Origin: Verrucomicrobia bacterium UBA3063
Lineage (GTDB): Bacteria; Verrucomicrobiota; Verrucomicrobiia; Methylacidiphilales; Verrucolacustridaceae
Length of the DNA stretch: 20,331 nucleotides
Assembly: GCA_002366885.1 (NCBI GenBank)
Contig: DFCD01000118.1
Coordinates: forward strand, 1-20,331
Reading direction: 5' to 3'
Shown: in pieces, positions 1-7,686 of the stretch
Position numbering within the stretch: position 1 is the first letter of the stretch
Layout of the letters: every line of letters starts with the position of its first letter
Notes under the pieces: generated by a model
The model's input: the letters and a program-made list of their open reading frames with translations, nothing else
Told to the model about the DNA's origin: nothing
The model's database searches: none
Translations under genes and position numbers: made by a program

Positions 1-825
1 GAAGAGTACGTTCAGGACACGGAGACCCTCGACAAAATCCTCATCGAACTGGGCACCGACGAGGTTTCCCTGATCCGGCTTTCCGACAAGAAGGCCTTCA
101 GTAAGGCGCAGTTATGGGACATTCTCGGGTCCCTCCAGGAACTGGAGCGCCTATCCCGGGCGGTGACCCGCCGTGGCGCCAAGTTTGAGGATTATCTGGA
201 AGCCCGGAATCCGAAGTCCGGAGACCTGCCGAAGTACATTGCCAAGACACGGGAAGGGACGGAGGAAAAATTTGAATTTTTCAAGGATGACAAGGAGGTC
301 GCCAAATTCCGTGACAAGATGGGCATCGAGGACGAGGAAGAGGAAGAGGAGGAAAAAGGCGGCAAGGAAGAGGCCGAAGGCAAGTCCCGCCCCAAGGCAA
401 GAATTTACGAGATTTACGAGGCGGCCAGCCTGGCGAAGGCCTTGCAGGGCCTGGCCAAGAAGGGTCTGGAGATGGATCACTACTCCGCCCAGGACAAGCC
501 GTTGTTCGAGCTTGTCGAAGGAGAGGTGGACAAGGCGAACCCCAACCGCACGCCGATCTTCTCGATCGCCGAAATCCTTACCGGGGTGAAAAACGTGGGC
601 AAGAAGGGCGTGCAAATCACGCGGTTCAAGGGTCTTGGCGAAATGGATGCCAAGGAGCTTTTTGAAACCACCATGAACCCAGAGAAGCGGCAACTGCTTA
701 AGGTGGATCTGGTGGACGCAGCCAAGGCGGACGAAATCTTCACGACGTTGATGGGAGACGAGGTGGAGCCCCGGCGCGTGTTCATTGAGGAGAACGCCCT
801 CAACGTCCGGAACCTGGACATTTAA
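1..825 (+). CDS. gyrB: DNA gyrase subunit B, C-terminal part (5' truncated by window edge)
   Basis: GyrB is the ATPase/TOPRIM subunit of DNA gyrase, which introduces negative supercoils together with GyrA. The reading frame is open from base 1, so the gene begins upstream; the visible part is 274 residues ending in TAA. The C-terminal signatures are clear: [20 protein letters not shown], then an [17 protein letters not shown] block and the terminal NLDI, which closely match the end of E. coli GyrB. Before these lies the TOPRIM-region insertion found in Gram-negative GyrB proteins. It holds an unusual run of acidic residues (about bases 328-380, nine of ten residues Glu/Asp around [10 protein letters not shown]). 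The gene is followed after 12 bases by gyrA, so the two gyrase genes are almost certainly co-transcribed. The sequence shows the C-terminal domain only; the ATPase part and active-site lysine loops lie outside the window. Confidence 0.97.
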   Translation, partial: EEYVQDTETLDKILIELGTDEVSLIRLSDKKAFSKAQLWDILGSLQELERLSRAVTRRGAKFEDYLEARNPKSGDLPKYIAKTREGTEEKFEFFKDDKEVAKFRDKMGIEDEEEEEEEKGGKEEAEGKSRPKARIYEIYEAASLAKALQGLAKKGLEMDHYSAQDKPLFELVEGEVDKANPNRTPIFSIAEILTGVKNVGKKGVQITRFKGLGEMDAKELFETTMNPEKRQLLKVDLVDAAKADEIFTTLMGDEVEPRRVFIEENALNVRNLDI

Positions 826-837
826 GGGGTTTTTGTC

Positions 838-3315
838 ATGGCACTGCTGAAGGAAAACATTGTCCCGATTAACGTCGCGGACGAAATGTCCAAGTCTTTC
901 CTCGACTACTCGATGTCGGTCATCATCTCTCGGGCCTTGCCGGATGCACGGGATGGATTGAAGCCGTCGCAACGCCGGATTCTTTACGCGATGGATGGCC
1001 TCGGGGTGCAGCCTAACCGGAAGCATGTGAAGTGCGCCAAGATCGTTGGTGAAACCATGGGTAATTTCCATCCGCATGGCGACATGGCGATTTATCCAAC
1101 CCTGGTGGGGATGGGGCAGTGGTGGGGAACGCGGCATTTGCTGGTGGAGGGCCGCGGGAACTTTGGGTCAATTGACGGGGATCCGCCCGCCTCGATGCGT
1201 TACACCGAGGCTCGGCTGCATCATCTCGGTGCGGCCCTCATGGCGGACATGGACCGCGATACGGTCGACTTCGTCCCTACCTACGACGAGCGGTTGACCG
1301 AGCCTGTCGTCCTCCCCGCCGCCTTTCCGAATCTCATCGTCAACGGCGGCACGGGCATTGCGGTTGGCATGGCCACCAACATTCCGCCCCACAATTTGGG
1401 GGAAACCATTGATGCGCTTTGTGCCCTGATTGAAAATCCCAAGCTGACCGCCGAGCAAATCCTCAAGATCATGCCAGGACCGGATTTCCCGACGGGGGCG
1501 CTGATCTGCGGCCGGGAGTCGATCGCCAATTATTACAAGACGGGCCGGGGCTCGCTGAAACTGCGTGGCAAGGTTTCCGTCGAGGAGGGGCGCTCCGGCA
1601 AATCTCAGTTGGTCATCACCGAAGTTCCTTACAACGTGAACCCGGAGGAGCTGATCAAGCGGGTGGCCGACCTGGTGGAGGAGAAAAAGCTCGATGGCAT
1701 CAGTGATGCCCGCAACGAATCCGACGAATCCATCCGGATCGTCCTCGAGCTAAAGCGGGACGCAATTCCGAAGGTGATCATCAACAATCTCTACAAGTAC
1801 ACGCCGCTGGAGAGCAGCTTTGGGGTGATCATGCTGGCCCTCGACGGACGCCGTCCAAAACTCCTGCCGATGCGGGAGATGCTGATCTGCTACCTCGAGC
1901 ACCGTCGCGAGGTGGTGATCCGCCGGACAAAATTTGACCTGAAGGTGGCGGAGGACCGGGCCCACATTCTCGAGGGCTACAAGAAGGCCCTCGCAAACCT
2001 GGACGATTTCGTGAAGATCATCCGCGCCTCCAAGGATCGAGCCCTAGCGAAGGAAAAGCTGATCACGAAGTACAAGCTGAGCGACCGGCAGGCTGACGCG
2101 ATCCTGGAACTGCGGTTGTACCAGTTGACGGGCCTGGAGCGGGATAAGATCGAGGAGGAATACCTGTCCATCATCCAGAAGATCGAGGAACTCCGTAGCA
2201 TCCTGGCTAGCGAGAAAAAGGTTTACGCGATCATCAGAAAAGAGCTCCATGAAATCAAAGAAAAGTACGCCGATCCACGCCGGACGCAGATCGTCAAGGA
2301 CGAGGGGGAGATCGACGTCGAGGACCTGATTGCCAAGGAGGGGACGGTCATCACCCTTTCCCACGCGGGGTACATCAAGCGGACCTCCGTAACCAGTTAT
2401 CGTGCGCAGCGGCGGGGCGGTAAGGGTGTCCTTGGTATGAAGTCCAAAGAGGAAAAGGAGGGCGAGGACACCGGGGATTTTGTGGAGCACCTTTTCTCGG
2501 CGACCACCCACGACTACCTGATGTTTTTTACCAACACCGGTCGTGTCTACGTGGAGAAGGTCTACGAGATCCCGGAAATGGGCCGGACGGCGCGCGGAAA
2601 GTCCATCGCGAACATCCTGGCGCTGCAGCCCAACGAAAAGGTGGCCGCCCTGATCTGCGTGCAGGAGTTTAGCGACAAGCAGCATCTCGTCATGGCCACC
2701 GCCTCAGGGATCGTCAAAAAGACCAACTTGGCCGATTACAGTAATTTCCGGAAAGGCGGCATCATCGGGATCAAGATCGAGGCAGGGGACGAACTGATCG
2801 GCTGTGTTCAGACCAACGGTAAGGAGGAGGTTGTCCTCGTGACCCAGGAAGGAATGAGCCTACGCTTTGACGAAGAGCAACTGCGCGACCAAGGCCGCGC
2901 CACCGTGGGTGTTTACGGCATCCGGCCGGAGAAAAAGGACAAGGTGGTGGGTGTTGCGGTGGTCGACACGAAGGCAACCCTGTTGGTGGTGGGGGAAAAT
3001 GGGGTGGGAAAGCGCACCTCCTTTGAGGATTACCGGAGTCAAACCCGAGGCGGCAAAGGGATCATCACGATGAAGACGACGGACAAAACCGGGGCGGTCG
3101 CCGGCGCCATTTCCGTCAAGGAAACGGATGAAATCATGCTGATCACCGTAAAGGGGCAGATGGTCCGCACCAAGGTGAAGGACATCCGCGAATCCGGACG
3201 AAATACCCAAGGCGTTTATATCGTGCGGCTACAGAAGGGCGACCGTTTGCAGGGCGTGGCCCGGGTGGTGGAGACGGACGGGGAAGAGGACGGAGAACTC
3301 CCGCTCGGGGCATGA
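838..3315 (+). CDS. gyrA: DNA gyrase subunit A
   Basis: GyrA is the DNA cleavage/re-joining and DNA-wrapping subunit of gyrase. The 825-residue protein has the usual family length. Its numbering matches E. coli through the active site without gaps: the HPHGD motif starts at residue 78 and the catalytic tyrosine is Y122 in SMRYTEARL. The gyrase-specific GyrA box QRRGGKG lies at residues 524-530, which separates it from topoisomerase IV ParC, and degenerate repeats such as YRSQTRGGKGI mark the later blades of the C-terminal beta-pinwheel. A short acidic tail ends the protein. At the two main quinolone-contact positions the residues are M83 and P87 rather than Ser and Asp/Glu. The ATG has an AGGGG sequence eight bases upstream, just after the gyrB stop. 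The stop codon overlaps the next gene in an ATGA, suggesting that gene is translated from the gyrase message. Confidence 0.98.
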   Translation: MALLKENIVPINVADEMSKSFLDYSMSVIISRALPDARDGLKPSQRRILYAMDGLGVQPNRKHVKCAKIVGETMGNFHPHGDMAIYPTLVGMGQWWGTRHLLVEGRGNFGSIDGDPPASMRYTEARLHHLGAALMADMDRDTVDFVPTYDERLTEPVVLPAAFPNLIVNGGTGIAVGMATNIPPHNLGETIDALCALIENPKLTAEQILKIMPGPDFPTGALICGRESIANYYKTGRGSLKLRGKVSVEEGRSGKSQLVITEVPYNVNPEELIKRVADLVEEKKLDGISDARNESDESIRIVLELKRDAIPKVIINNLYKYTPLESSFGVIMLALDGRRPKLLPMREMLICYLEHRREVVIRRTKFDLKVAEDRAHILEGYKKALANLDDFVKIIRASKDRALAKEKLITKYKLSDRQADAILELRLYQLTGLERDKIEEEYLSIIQKIEELRSILASEKKVYAIIRKELHEIKEKYADPRRTQIVKDEGEIDVEDLIAKEGTVITLSHAGYIKRTSVTSYRAQRRGGKGVLGMKSKEEKEGEDTGDFVEHLFSATTHDYLMFFTNTGRVYVEKVYEIPEMGRTARGKSIANILALQPNEKVAALICVQEFSDKQHLVMATASGIVKKTNLADYSNFRKGGIIGIKIEAGDELIGCVQTNGKEEVVLVTQEGMSLRFDEEQLRDQGRATVGVYGIRPEKKDKVVGVAVVDTKATLLVVGENGVGKRTSFEDYRSQTRGGKGIITMKTTDKTGAVAGAISVKETDEIMLITVKGQMVRTKVKDIRESGRNTQGVYIVRLQKGDRLQGVARVVETDGEEDGELPLGA

Positions 3316-4316
3316 GAAATATTTGGACAGGTCTGATCCTCGGGATCAGCCTTGTTTCTGGTTGGGCGGAAGAGCCTGTCAGCCGCATTGGTTTCGGTTC
3401 CTGTTATAAGCCGGAAAAAAGCACACCTCTTTGGGGTAAGGTGGCCGACTTTGATCCTCAGGTTTGGCTTTGGCTGGGGGACAACGTGTATGTGGATTTC
3501 CTGGACGGAAAGTATGTCAAAGCCGACCTGGATCCCAAAGCCTTCAAACGGGGCTACCAACGGATGGCAAAAAGCGAGGGAATGGCCACGCTGAAGAGAC
3601 TATCCCCGGGCCACACCATGGCCGTCTGGGATGATCATGATTACGGTTTGAACGATGCAGGAAAGAATTGGGAAAGAAAAAGCGAAGCCAAAAAGGCTTT
3701 CACGGAATTCTGGGGAGGGGAGGCGCGGGCCGACGGGGTTTATTCCTCCAGGGATTTTGGACCGGCCGGAAAAAGGATTCGCGTTGTTCTTCTGGACACC
3801 CGGTTCAATCGTGATGATCCCGGCCCTAACGGGGATATCCTCGGCGGCGGGCAGTGGAACTGGCTGGAAGGGGAATTGCGCCGCCCGGGCGCTGAACTCA
3901 CCGTGATCGGATCCAGCATCCAGGTGTTGGCCAACCAGCATCGATTCGAAAAGTGGGGGAATTTCCCAAAATCCAAGGATCGCCTGTTTCGGGTGATCCG
4001 GGAAAGCAAGGCAAGGGGTGTGGTTTTTGTGACGGGTGACCGTCATAACGGGGAGATTTCTTGCCAGAAGGATTCCATCGTCGGTTACCCGCTCTATGAC
4101 GTGACATCCAGCGGACTGACGGAGGTTTCCTCCCTTCGCGAAGAGACCAATTCCCTGAGGGTGGGGAATCTGGTCAACGCACAAAATTTCGGAACGATCA
4201 CGGTGGACTGGTCTCTTCCGGACCCGGTGGTTTCCCTGGAACTCCATGATGCCGGGGGAAACATCCGGGAAAAGGTCAGCACCCCCCTGTCCCAACTTGC
4301 CCCGCCGAAGGGCTGA
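3312..4316 (+). CDS. PhoD-like metallophosphatase, secreted
   Basis: This 334-residue protein belongs to the PhoD-like alkaline phosphatase family (metal-dependent phosphomono/diesterases). It begins with a signal peptide (about residues 1-19, ending SGWA before EEPVS), so it probably acts in the periplasm or at the cell surface. Family motifs appear in order: GFGSC, LWLGDNVYVDF, AVWDDHDYGLND, LLDTRFNRDDPG, GGGQWNWLEGEL, VIGSSIQV and VVFVTGDRHNGEIS. The Asp, Asn and His residues in these motifs are the expected metal ligands. It is shorter than Bacillus PhoD and resembles the compact bacterial 'alkaline phosphatase family protein' group. The true substrate cannot be read from sequence. The ATG overlaps the gyrA TGA by four bases, an unusual partner for gyrase genes, and nuoI follows 14 bases after its stop. 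The family call is firm; the enzymatic specificity is not. Confidence 0.9.
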   Translation: MRNIWTGLILGISLVSGWAEEPVSRIGFGSCYKPEKSTPLWGKVADFDPQVWLWLGDNVYVDFLDGKYVKADLDPKAFKRGYQRMAKSEGMATLKRLSPGHTMAVWDDHDYGLNDAGKNWERKSEAKKAFTEFWGGEARADGVYSSRDFGPAGKRIRVVLLDTRFNRDDPGPNGDILGGGQWNWLEGELRRPGAELTVIGSSIQVLANQHRFEKWGNFPKSKDRLFRVIRESKARGVVFVTGDRHNGEISCQKDSIVGYPLYDVTSSGLTEVSSLREETNSLRVGNLVNAQNFGTITVDWSLPDPVVSLELHDAGGNIREKVSTPLSQLAPPKG

Positions 4317-4330
4317 TTTAGTTTGCTCCT

Positions 4331-4909
4331 ATGGCTGTCATTGTCGCCCGTCCGGACCTGAACTTCTGGGAACGTCTTTACCTGCCCAGCATTGTGGGCG
4401 GGATGCTGATCACCCTGCGCCACATGTTGCAGACCCTATGGAGGATGGTGTTTCCCCGCAGGCATGTTGCCCAGCCGGGCATCCTGGAGATGAGCGCCAC
4501 CGGGCTCATGACGATGCAGTATCCCGAAGAGAAATGGCCGATGCCCGAAGGATACCGGGGTGCCCCTGTTTTGGTCATGGATGAGCAGGGCAGGGAGAAG
4601 TGCGTTTCCTGTCAGCTTTGCGAGTTTGTCTGTCCTCCCCGGGCCATCCGGATTACGCCCGGATCGATTCCCGGGACCGACCGCCACACCAACGTGGAAA
4701 AGCGCCCGAAGGAGTTCGATATCGACATGCTCCGTTGCATCTATTGTGGGATGTGTGAGGAGGTCTGCCCGGAGGAGGCGATTTTTCTGCGTAAAGAGCA
4801 CCCGATTTTTGTGGGTACAGACCGCAAGGAGATGGTCCGAAACAAGCAGGAGTTGTACCGTCTCGGCGGAGTCCTACCGCGTCCGATCAAAAAGTGGGAA
4901 AACAAATAG
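4331..4909 (+). CDS. nuoI: NADH-quinone oxidoreductase subunit I (two 4Fe-4S clusters)
   Basis: NuoI carries clusters N6a and N6b, which pass electrons from the peripheral arm of complex I toward the quinone site. The 192-residue protein has two classic ferredoxin motifs: C91-x2-C94-x2-C97-x3-C101-P and C136-x2-C139-x2-C142-x3-C146-P, the spacing expected for two 4Fe-4S clusters. The N-terminus contains a hydrophobic/amphipathic helix (LPSIVGGMLITLRHMLQTLW) typical of the membrane-facing side of NuoI. The length is usual for the family. No good Shine-Dalgarno site precedes the ATG; the gene lies 14 bases after the phosphatase gene. NuoI is normally preceded by nuoH, but here nuoH is about 9 kb downstream and nuoI is separated from nuoJ by about 150 bases. 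Confidence 0.96.
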   Translation: MAVIVARPDLNFWERLYLPSIVGGMLITLRHMLQTLWRMVFPRRHVAQPGILEMSATGLMTMQYPEEKWPMPEGYRGAPVLVMDEQGREKCVSCQLCEFVCPPRAIRITPGSIPGTDRHTNVEKRPKEFDIDMLRCIYCGMCEEVCPEEAIFLRKEHPIFVGTDRKEMVRNKQELYRLGGVLPRPIKKWENK

Positions 4910-4976
4910 GTAAAAATCGGGCTGGGGCTTCCCCTGGTTGTTTTCCCTTAAGGTTGCGTTGAGGTTTCCGAATCCC

Positions 4977-5004
4977 TTGATTTTGCGCTCGAAAACAAGA
5001 TAAC
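4977..5004 (+). promoter_or_regulatory. Candidate internal promoter ahead of nuoJ
   Basis: Within the 153-base gap between nuoI and nuoJ, TTGATT (4977-4982) and GATAAC (4999-5004) are 16 bases apart, each matching four of six bases of the sigma-70 consensus hexamers. The gap is unusually long for this otherwise tight operon and contains no other gene that I can see. This is a weak pattern-based suggestion only. Confidence 0.25.
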
Positions 5005-5062
5005 TCCATTGACCGCTGTTGCAGGGGATTTAACCTCACGCAACCCCCGAAAGATCACAAGG

Positions 5063-5569
5063 ATGGAACAATTTTTCTTCTGGAGCCTGGCCGCCTGCCT
5101 GCTGCTTGCCGCCACCGCGGCGGTGACACTTCGAAACCCGGTGAGCAATGCCGTTGCCCTGGTGGCCGCCCTGGTATTCCAAGCGGCCCTTTTCGTATCC
5201 CTGGAGGCCACTTTCCTCGCGGCTGTGCAGGTGATTGTTTACGCGGGGGCCGTGATGGTTCTTTTTCTGTTTGTGATCATGTTGCTGGATGTGAAGGCGG
5301 AAGCGCGCCGCCCCATCCCGTGGTCCAAAGTTTTGGCTGTCTTGGCGGGGGGCGCCGCGGTGGTGGTCGGCGTTGCCAGGTTGGTGGCGGCATTCCCGGC
5401 AGCACGGGAGCCACTCCACTGGTCTGCCAAAGCGGCGCCGTTCGGGGCCAGGGAACTGGGTACACTCCTTTTCAGCTCCTACGCACCCCTTTTCCTGACC
5501 ACTGGGGTACTGCTGTTGGTGGCGACGATCGGCGTGGTGGTGCTTTGTCGCCGGGACCCGGAATCATGA
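5063..5569 (+). CDS. nuoJ: NADH-quinone oxidoreductase subunit J
   Basis: NuoJ is a small membrane subunit of complex I lying between NuoH and NuoK. The 168-residue product is almost entirely hydrophobic, with about five membrane segments. It shows the family core NPVSNAVALVAALVFQAALF, followed by the highly characteristic QVIVYAGAVMVLFLFVIMLL, which includes the helix known to carry a pi-bulge in complex I. An in-frame TTG at 5009 would add 18 polar residues before the first membrane helix. I chose the ATG at 5063 because MEQFFFW matches the usual NuoJ N-terminus. The stop overlaps the start of nuoK (ATGA), indicating translational coupling. A candidate promoter lies in the preceding gap. 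Confidence 0.95.
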   Translation: MEQFFFWSLAACLLLAATAAVTLRNPVSNAVALVAALVFQAALFVSLEATFLAAVQVIVYAGAVMVLFLFVIMLLDVKAEARRPIPWSKVLAVLAGGAAVVVGVARLVAAFPAAREPLHWSAKAAPFGARELGTLLFSSYAPLFLTTGVLLLVATIGVVVLCRRDPES

Positions 5570-5880
5570 TGGGCGCCGAAATCACCCTGGGCCACTACCT
5601 GTCCCTGAGCGGATTGCTCTTTTTGGTTGGTCTGGCCGGGGTGCTCCTGCGCAGGAGTCTGCTCATCGTGATGATGTCGCTGGAACTGCTCCTCAACGCC
5701 GCCAACCTTGCCTTGGTGGCCGCTGCCCGCTTTCAGGGAATTCCCGATCCGCAGGTGGCGGTGTTTTTTGTAATCACCGTGGCGGCGGCCGAGGTAGCGG
5801 TGGGATTGGCCATTCTCGTCGCCATTTTTCGGTTAAAAAAAACCACCTCGGCCGAGGATTTCGCAACCCTGAAGTTTTAA
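5566..5880 (+). CDS. nuoK: NADH-quinone oxidoreductase subunit K
   Basis: NuoK is the small, three-helix, MrpC-like membrane subunit of complex I. The product is 104 residues, the normal length. It carries both buried glutamates needed for proton transfer: one in MSLELLLNAANL (equivalent of E. coli E36) and one in AAAEVAVGLAI (equivalent of E72). The ATG at 5566 overlaps the nuoJ stop; a second ATG directly follows at 5569, so the exact first residue is uncertain by one. Although the frame stays open much further upstream, that part is a shadow of nuoJ. The TAA is followed immediately by the nuoL ATG with no spacer. Confidence 0.95.
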   Translation: MMGAEITLGHYLSLSGLLFLVGLAGVLLRRSLLIVMMSLELLLNAANLALVAAARFQGIPDPQVAVFFVITVAAAEVAVGLAILVAIFRLKKTTSAEDFATLKF

Positions 5881-7686
5881 ATGATCGCCTACGCGCCGTA
5901 CCTGATCCTTTTGCTGCCTCTTTTTTCCGCAGTACTCATCCGCATTGTCCTGCATCCTTTTCCCAGGATTGCCGTTCCTGTCTCGGTGGCAGCCTGTCTG
6001 GGTAGTTTTCTTGGCTCCCTGGTACTGCTCAACGGCGGCACATCCTCCGGGGAGATGGCTGCACCCGCGGTAACCTGGATTGAGCTGGGGGGGCTCAAGG
6101 CTGGTTTCGCCCTGATGGCCGACCCGCTGGCCAGGCTGATGGCCACCCTCGTGACCGGCGTCGCGCTGCTCGTGCACATTTATTCCCTCGGCTACATGGC
6201 CAAGGACCCCTGCAGGAGCCGTTTCTTTGCCGAGCTTTCCCTGTTCGTCTTTTCCATGCTCGGGATCGTTTTTGCCGACAACCTGGTCAGCATGTTCCTC
6301 TTCTGGGAGCTGGTGGGGCTAAGCTCCTACTTGCTGATCGGATTCTGGCACAGCCGTCCGGCTGCCGGAGCGGCCGCCAACAAGGCTTTTCTCGTCAACC
6401 GAATCGGCGATTTTGGATTCCTTCTCGGCATTCTTGGGGCCTGGTCGATTTTCGGGACCGTCAGCTTTGCCGATCTGCCCGGCCGGGTGGCAACCGAGGC
6501 TCCCTTTTGGGCGGTCACCGCAGCAGGTCTCGGCCTGCTCTGCGGTTGTCTTGGAAAATCCGCCCAGTTGCCTCTCCACGTCTGGCTTCCGGACTCGATG
6601 GAGGGCCCGACCCCGGTTTCCTCGCTGCTGCACGCCGCCACCATGGTGGTGGCGGGGGTCTATATGCTGGTCCGGGTCCTGCCGATCTTGGAACTGAGTG
6701 CCCTCACCATGAACACGATTGCCTGGATCGGCGCCTTGATGACCCTGCTGCCGGCCCTGGTGGCCTGCCAGCAAAACGACATCAAGAGGATCCTGGCGTA
6801 CTCCACCCTTTCGGAAATCGCCTACATGGTGATGGCGGTCGGGTTGGGCATTCCCGGGCCGGGGATGTATCATTTGGTCACCCATGCTTTCTTTAAGTGC
6901 CTTCTTTTCCTCGCGGCGGGCTCCGTCATCCATGGATGCCATGAGGAACAGGATATCTGGAAAATGGGCGGACTTCGGCAGCGGATGCCCTTCACGTTCC
7001 TGGTGACGTGGGTGGGGACACTGGCCCTGGCGGCGATCCCGCCTGTTTCGGGATTCTGGAGCAAGGATGCGATCTTCGCCGCCACCCATGACCGGCCCGC
7101 CTTGGCGGCCTGCTCCATGTTGGCCGGCTTTTTCACCTCCTTTTTCATGCTGCGGATGATTCTCGTGGCGTTTGAAGGGAAGCCGCGGTCGGAAAACGCG
7201 CGGCACGCGCACGAGGGGCCGCCGGTGATGGTCGTACCGATGCTGATTCTCGCGGTTTTTGCCGTCTTTGGAGGGGTGCTCCCGGTGATGGAGTTCCTCG
7301 GTATGAAGCCGGAGGAACCCCACCACGCCTGGACACTCTGGCTCTCCCTGATTCTGGCCACGGCCGGATTTCTTCCGGCATATTTTCTTTATCGGGACGC
7401 CCCCAAGGATCCTCTCCAAGTTCCCCTTCTTCAGGGGAAGTTCTATGTGGATGAATTTTACCAGCGCGTGCTGGTCGCAACCCAAGACGGGCTTGGTCGC
7501 TTAGCCGACGCCTTTGAGGGTTGGGTGGTTCGGGGCCTCTTGGTGCGTGGATCCGGCGTGGTGGCCCGCTCTGCCGGGCAGGGACTCCGCCTCATCCAAT
7601 GCGGGCAGGTGCAATTTTACGCCGCTGTTTTCATTCTGGGCACCCTGGGCCTGGTTGCCTGGCTCCTCTGGAAGGGGGCGGCATGA
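5881..7686 (+). CDS. nuoL: NADH-quinone oxidoreductase subunit L
   Basis: NuoL is the distal antiporter-like proton-pumping subunit of complex I. The 601-residue product is close to E. coli NuoL (about 613). Key residues are present: E143 in FLFWELVGLSSYLL, the Asp in NRIGDFGFLLG, the TM7 lysine K226 in CLGKSAQLPLHVWLPDSMEG, the following LLHAATMVVAGVYML helix, and K395 in FWSKDAIFA. The C-terminal part (GKFYVDEFYQRVLV onward) has an amphipathic stretch and a final hydrophobic helix, consistent with the lateral helix HL and its anchoring segment. It starts directly at the nuoK stop and its own stop overlaps the nuoM start (ATGA), so it is part of a translationally coupled string. It looks fully functional. 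Confidence 0.97.
   Translation: MIAYAPYLILLLPLFSAVLIRIVLHPFPRIAVPVSVAACLGSFLGSLVLLNGGTSSGEMAAPAVTWIELGGLKAGFALMADPLARLMATLVTGVALLVHIYSLGYMAKDPCRSRFFAELSLFVFSMLGIVFADNLVSMFLFWELVGLSSYLLIGFWHSRPAAGAAANKAFLVNRIGDFGFLLGILGAWSIFGTVSFADLPGRVATEAPFWAVTAAGLGLLCGCLGKSAQLPLHVWLPDSMEGPTPVSSLLHAATMVVAGVYMLVRVLPILELSALTMNTIAWIGALMTLLPALVACQQNDIKRILAYSTLSEIAYMVMAVGLGIPGPGMYHLVTHAFFKCLLFLAAGSVIHGCHEEQDIWKMGGLRQRMPFTFLVTWVGTLALAAIPPVSGFWSKDAIFAATHDRPALAACSMLAGFFTSFFMLRMILVAFEGKPRSENARHAHEGPPVMVVPMLILAVFAVFGGVLPVMEFLGMKPEEPHHAWTLWLSLILATAGFLPAYFLYRDAPKDPLQVPLLQGKFYVDEFYQRVLVATQDGLGRLADAFEGWVVRGLLVRGSGVVARSAGQGLRLIQCGQVQFYAAVFILGTLGLVAWLLWKGAA

Noticed and set aside
151..1137. Long minus-strand open frame across gyrB/gyrA
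   Set aside because: It lies opposite two firmly identified genes and has no recognisable family; typical antisense shadow in GC-rich DNA.
838..3315. Topoisomerase IV subunit ParC instead of GyrA
   Set aside because: A complete GyrA box QRRGGKG is present and the gene follows gyrB directly.
6319..7485. 388-codon minus-strand open frame opposite nuoL
   Set aside because: Low-complexity, Arg/Gly/His/Pro-rich translation mirroring nuoL codons; no start signal or motif.
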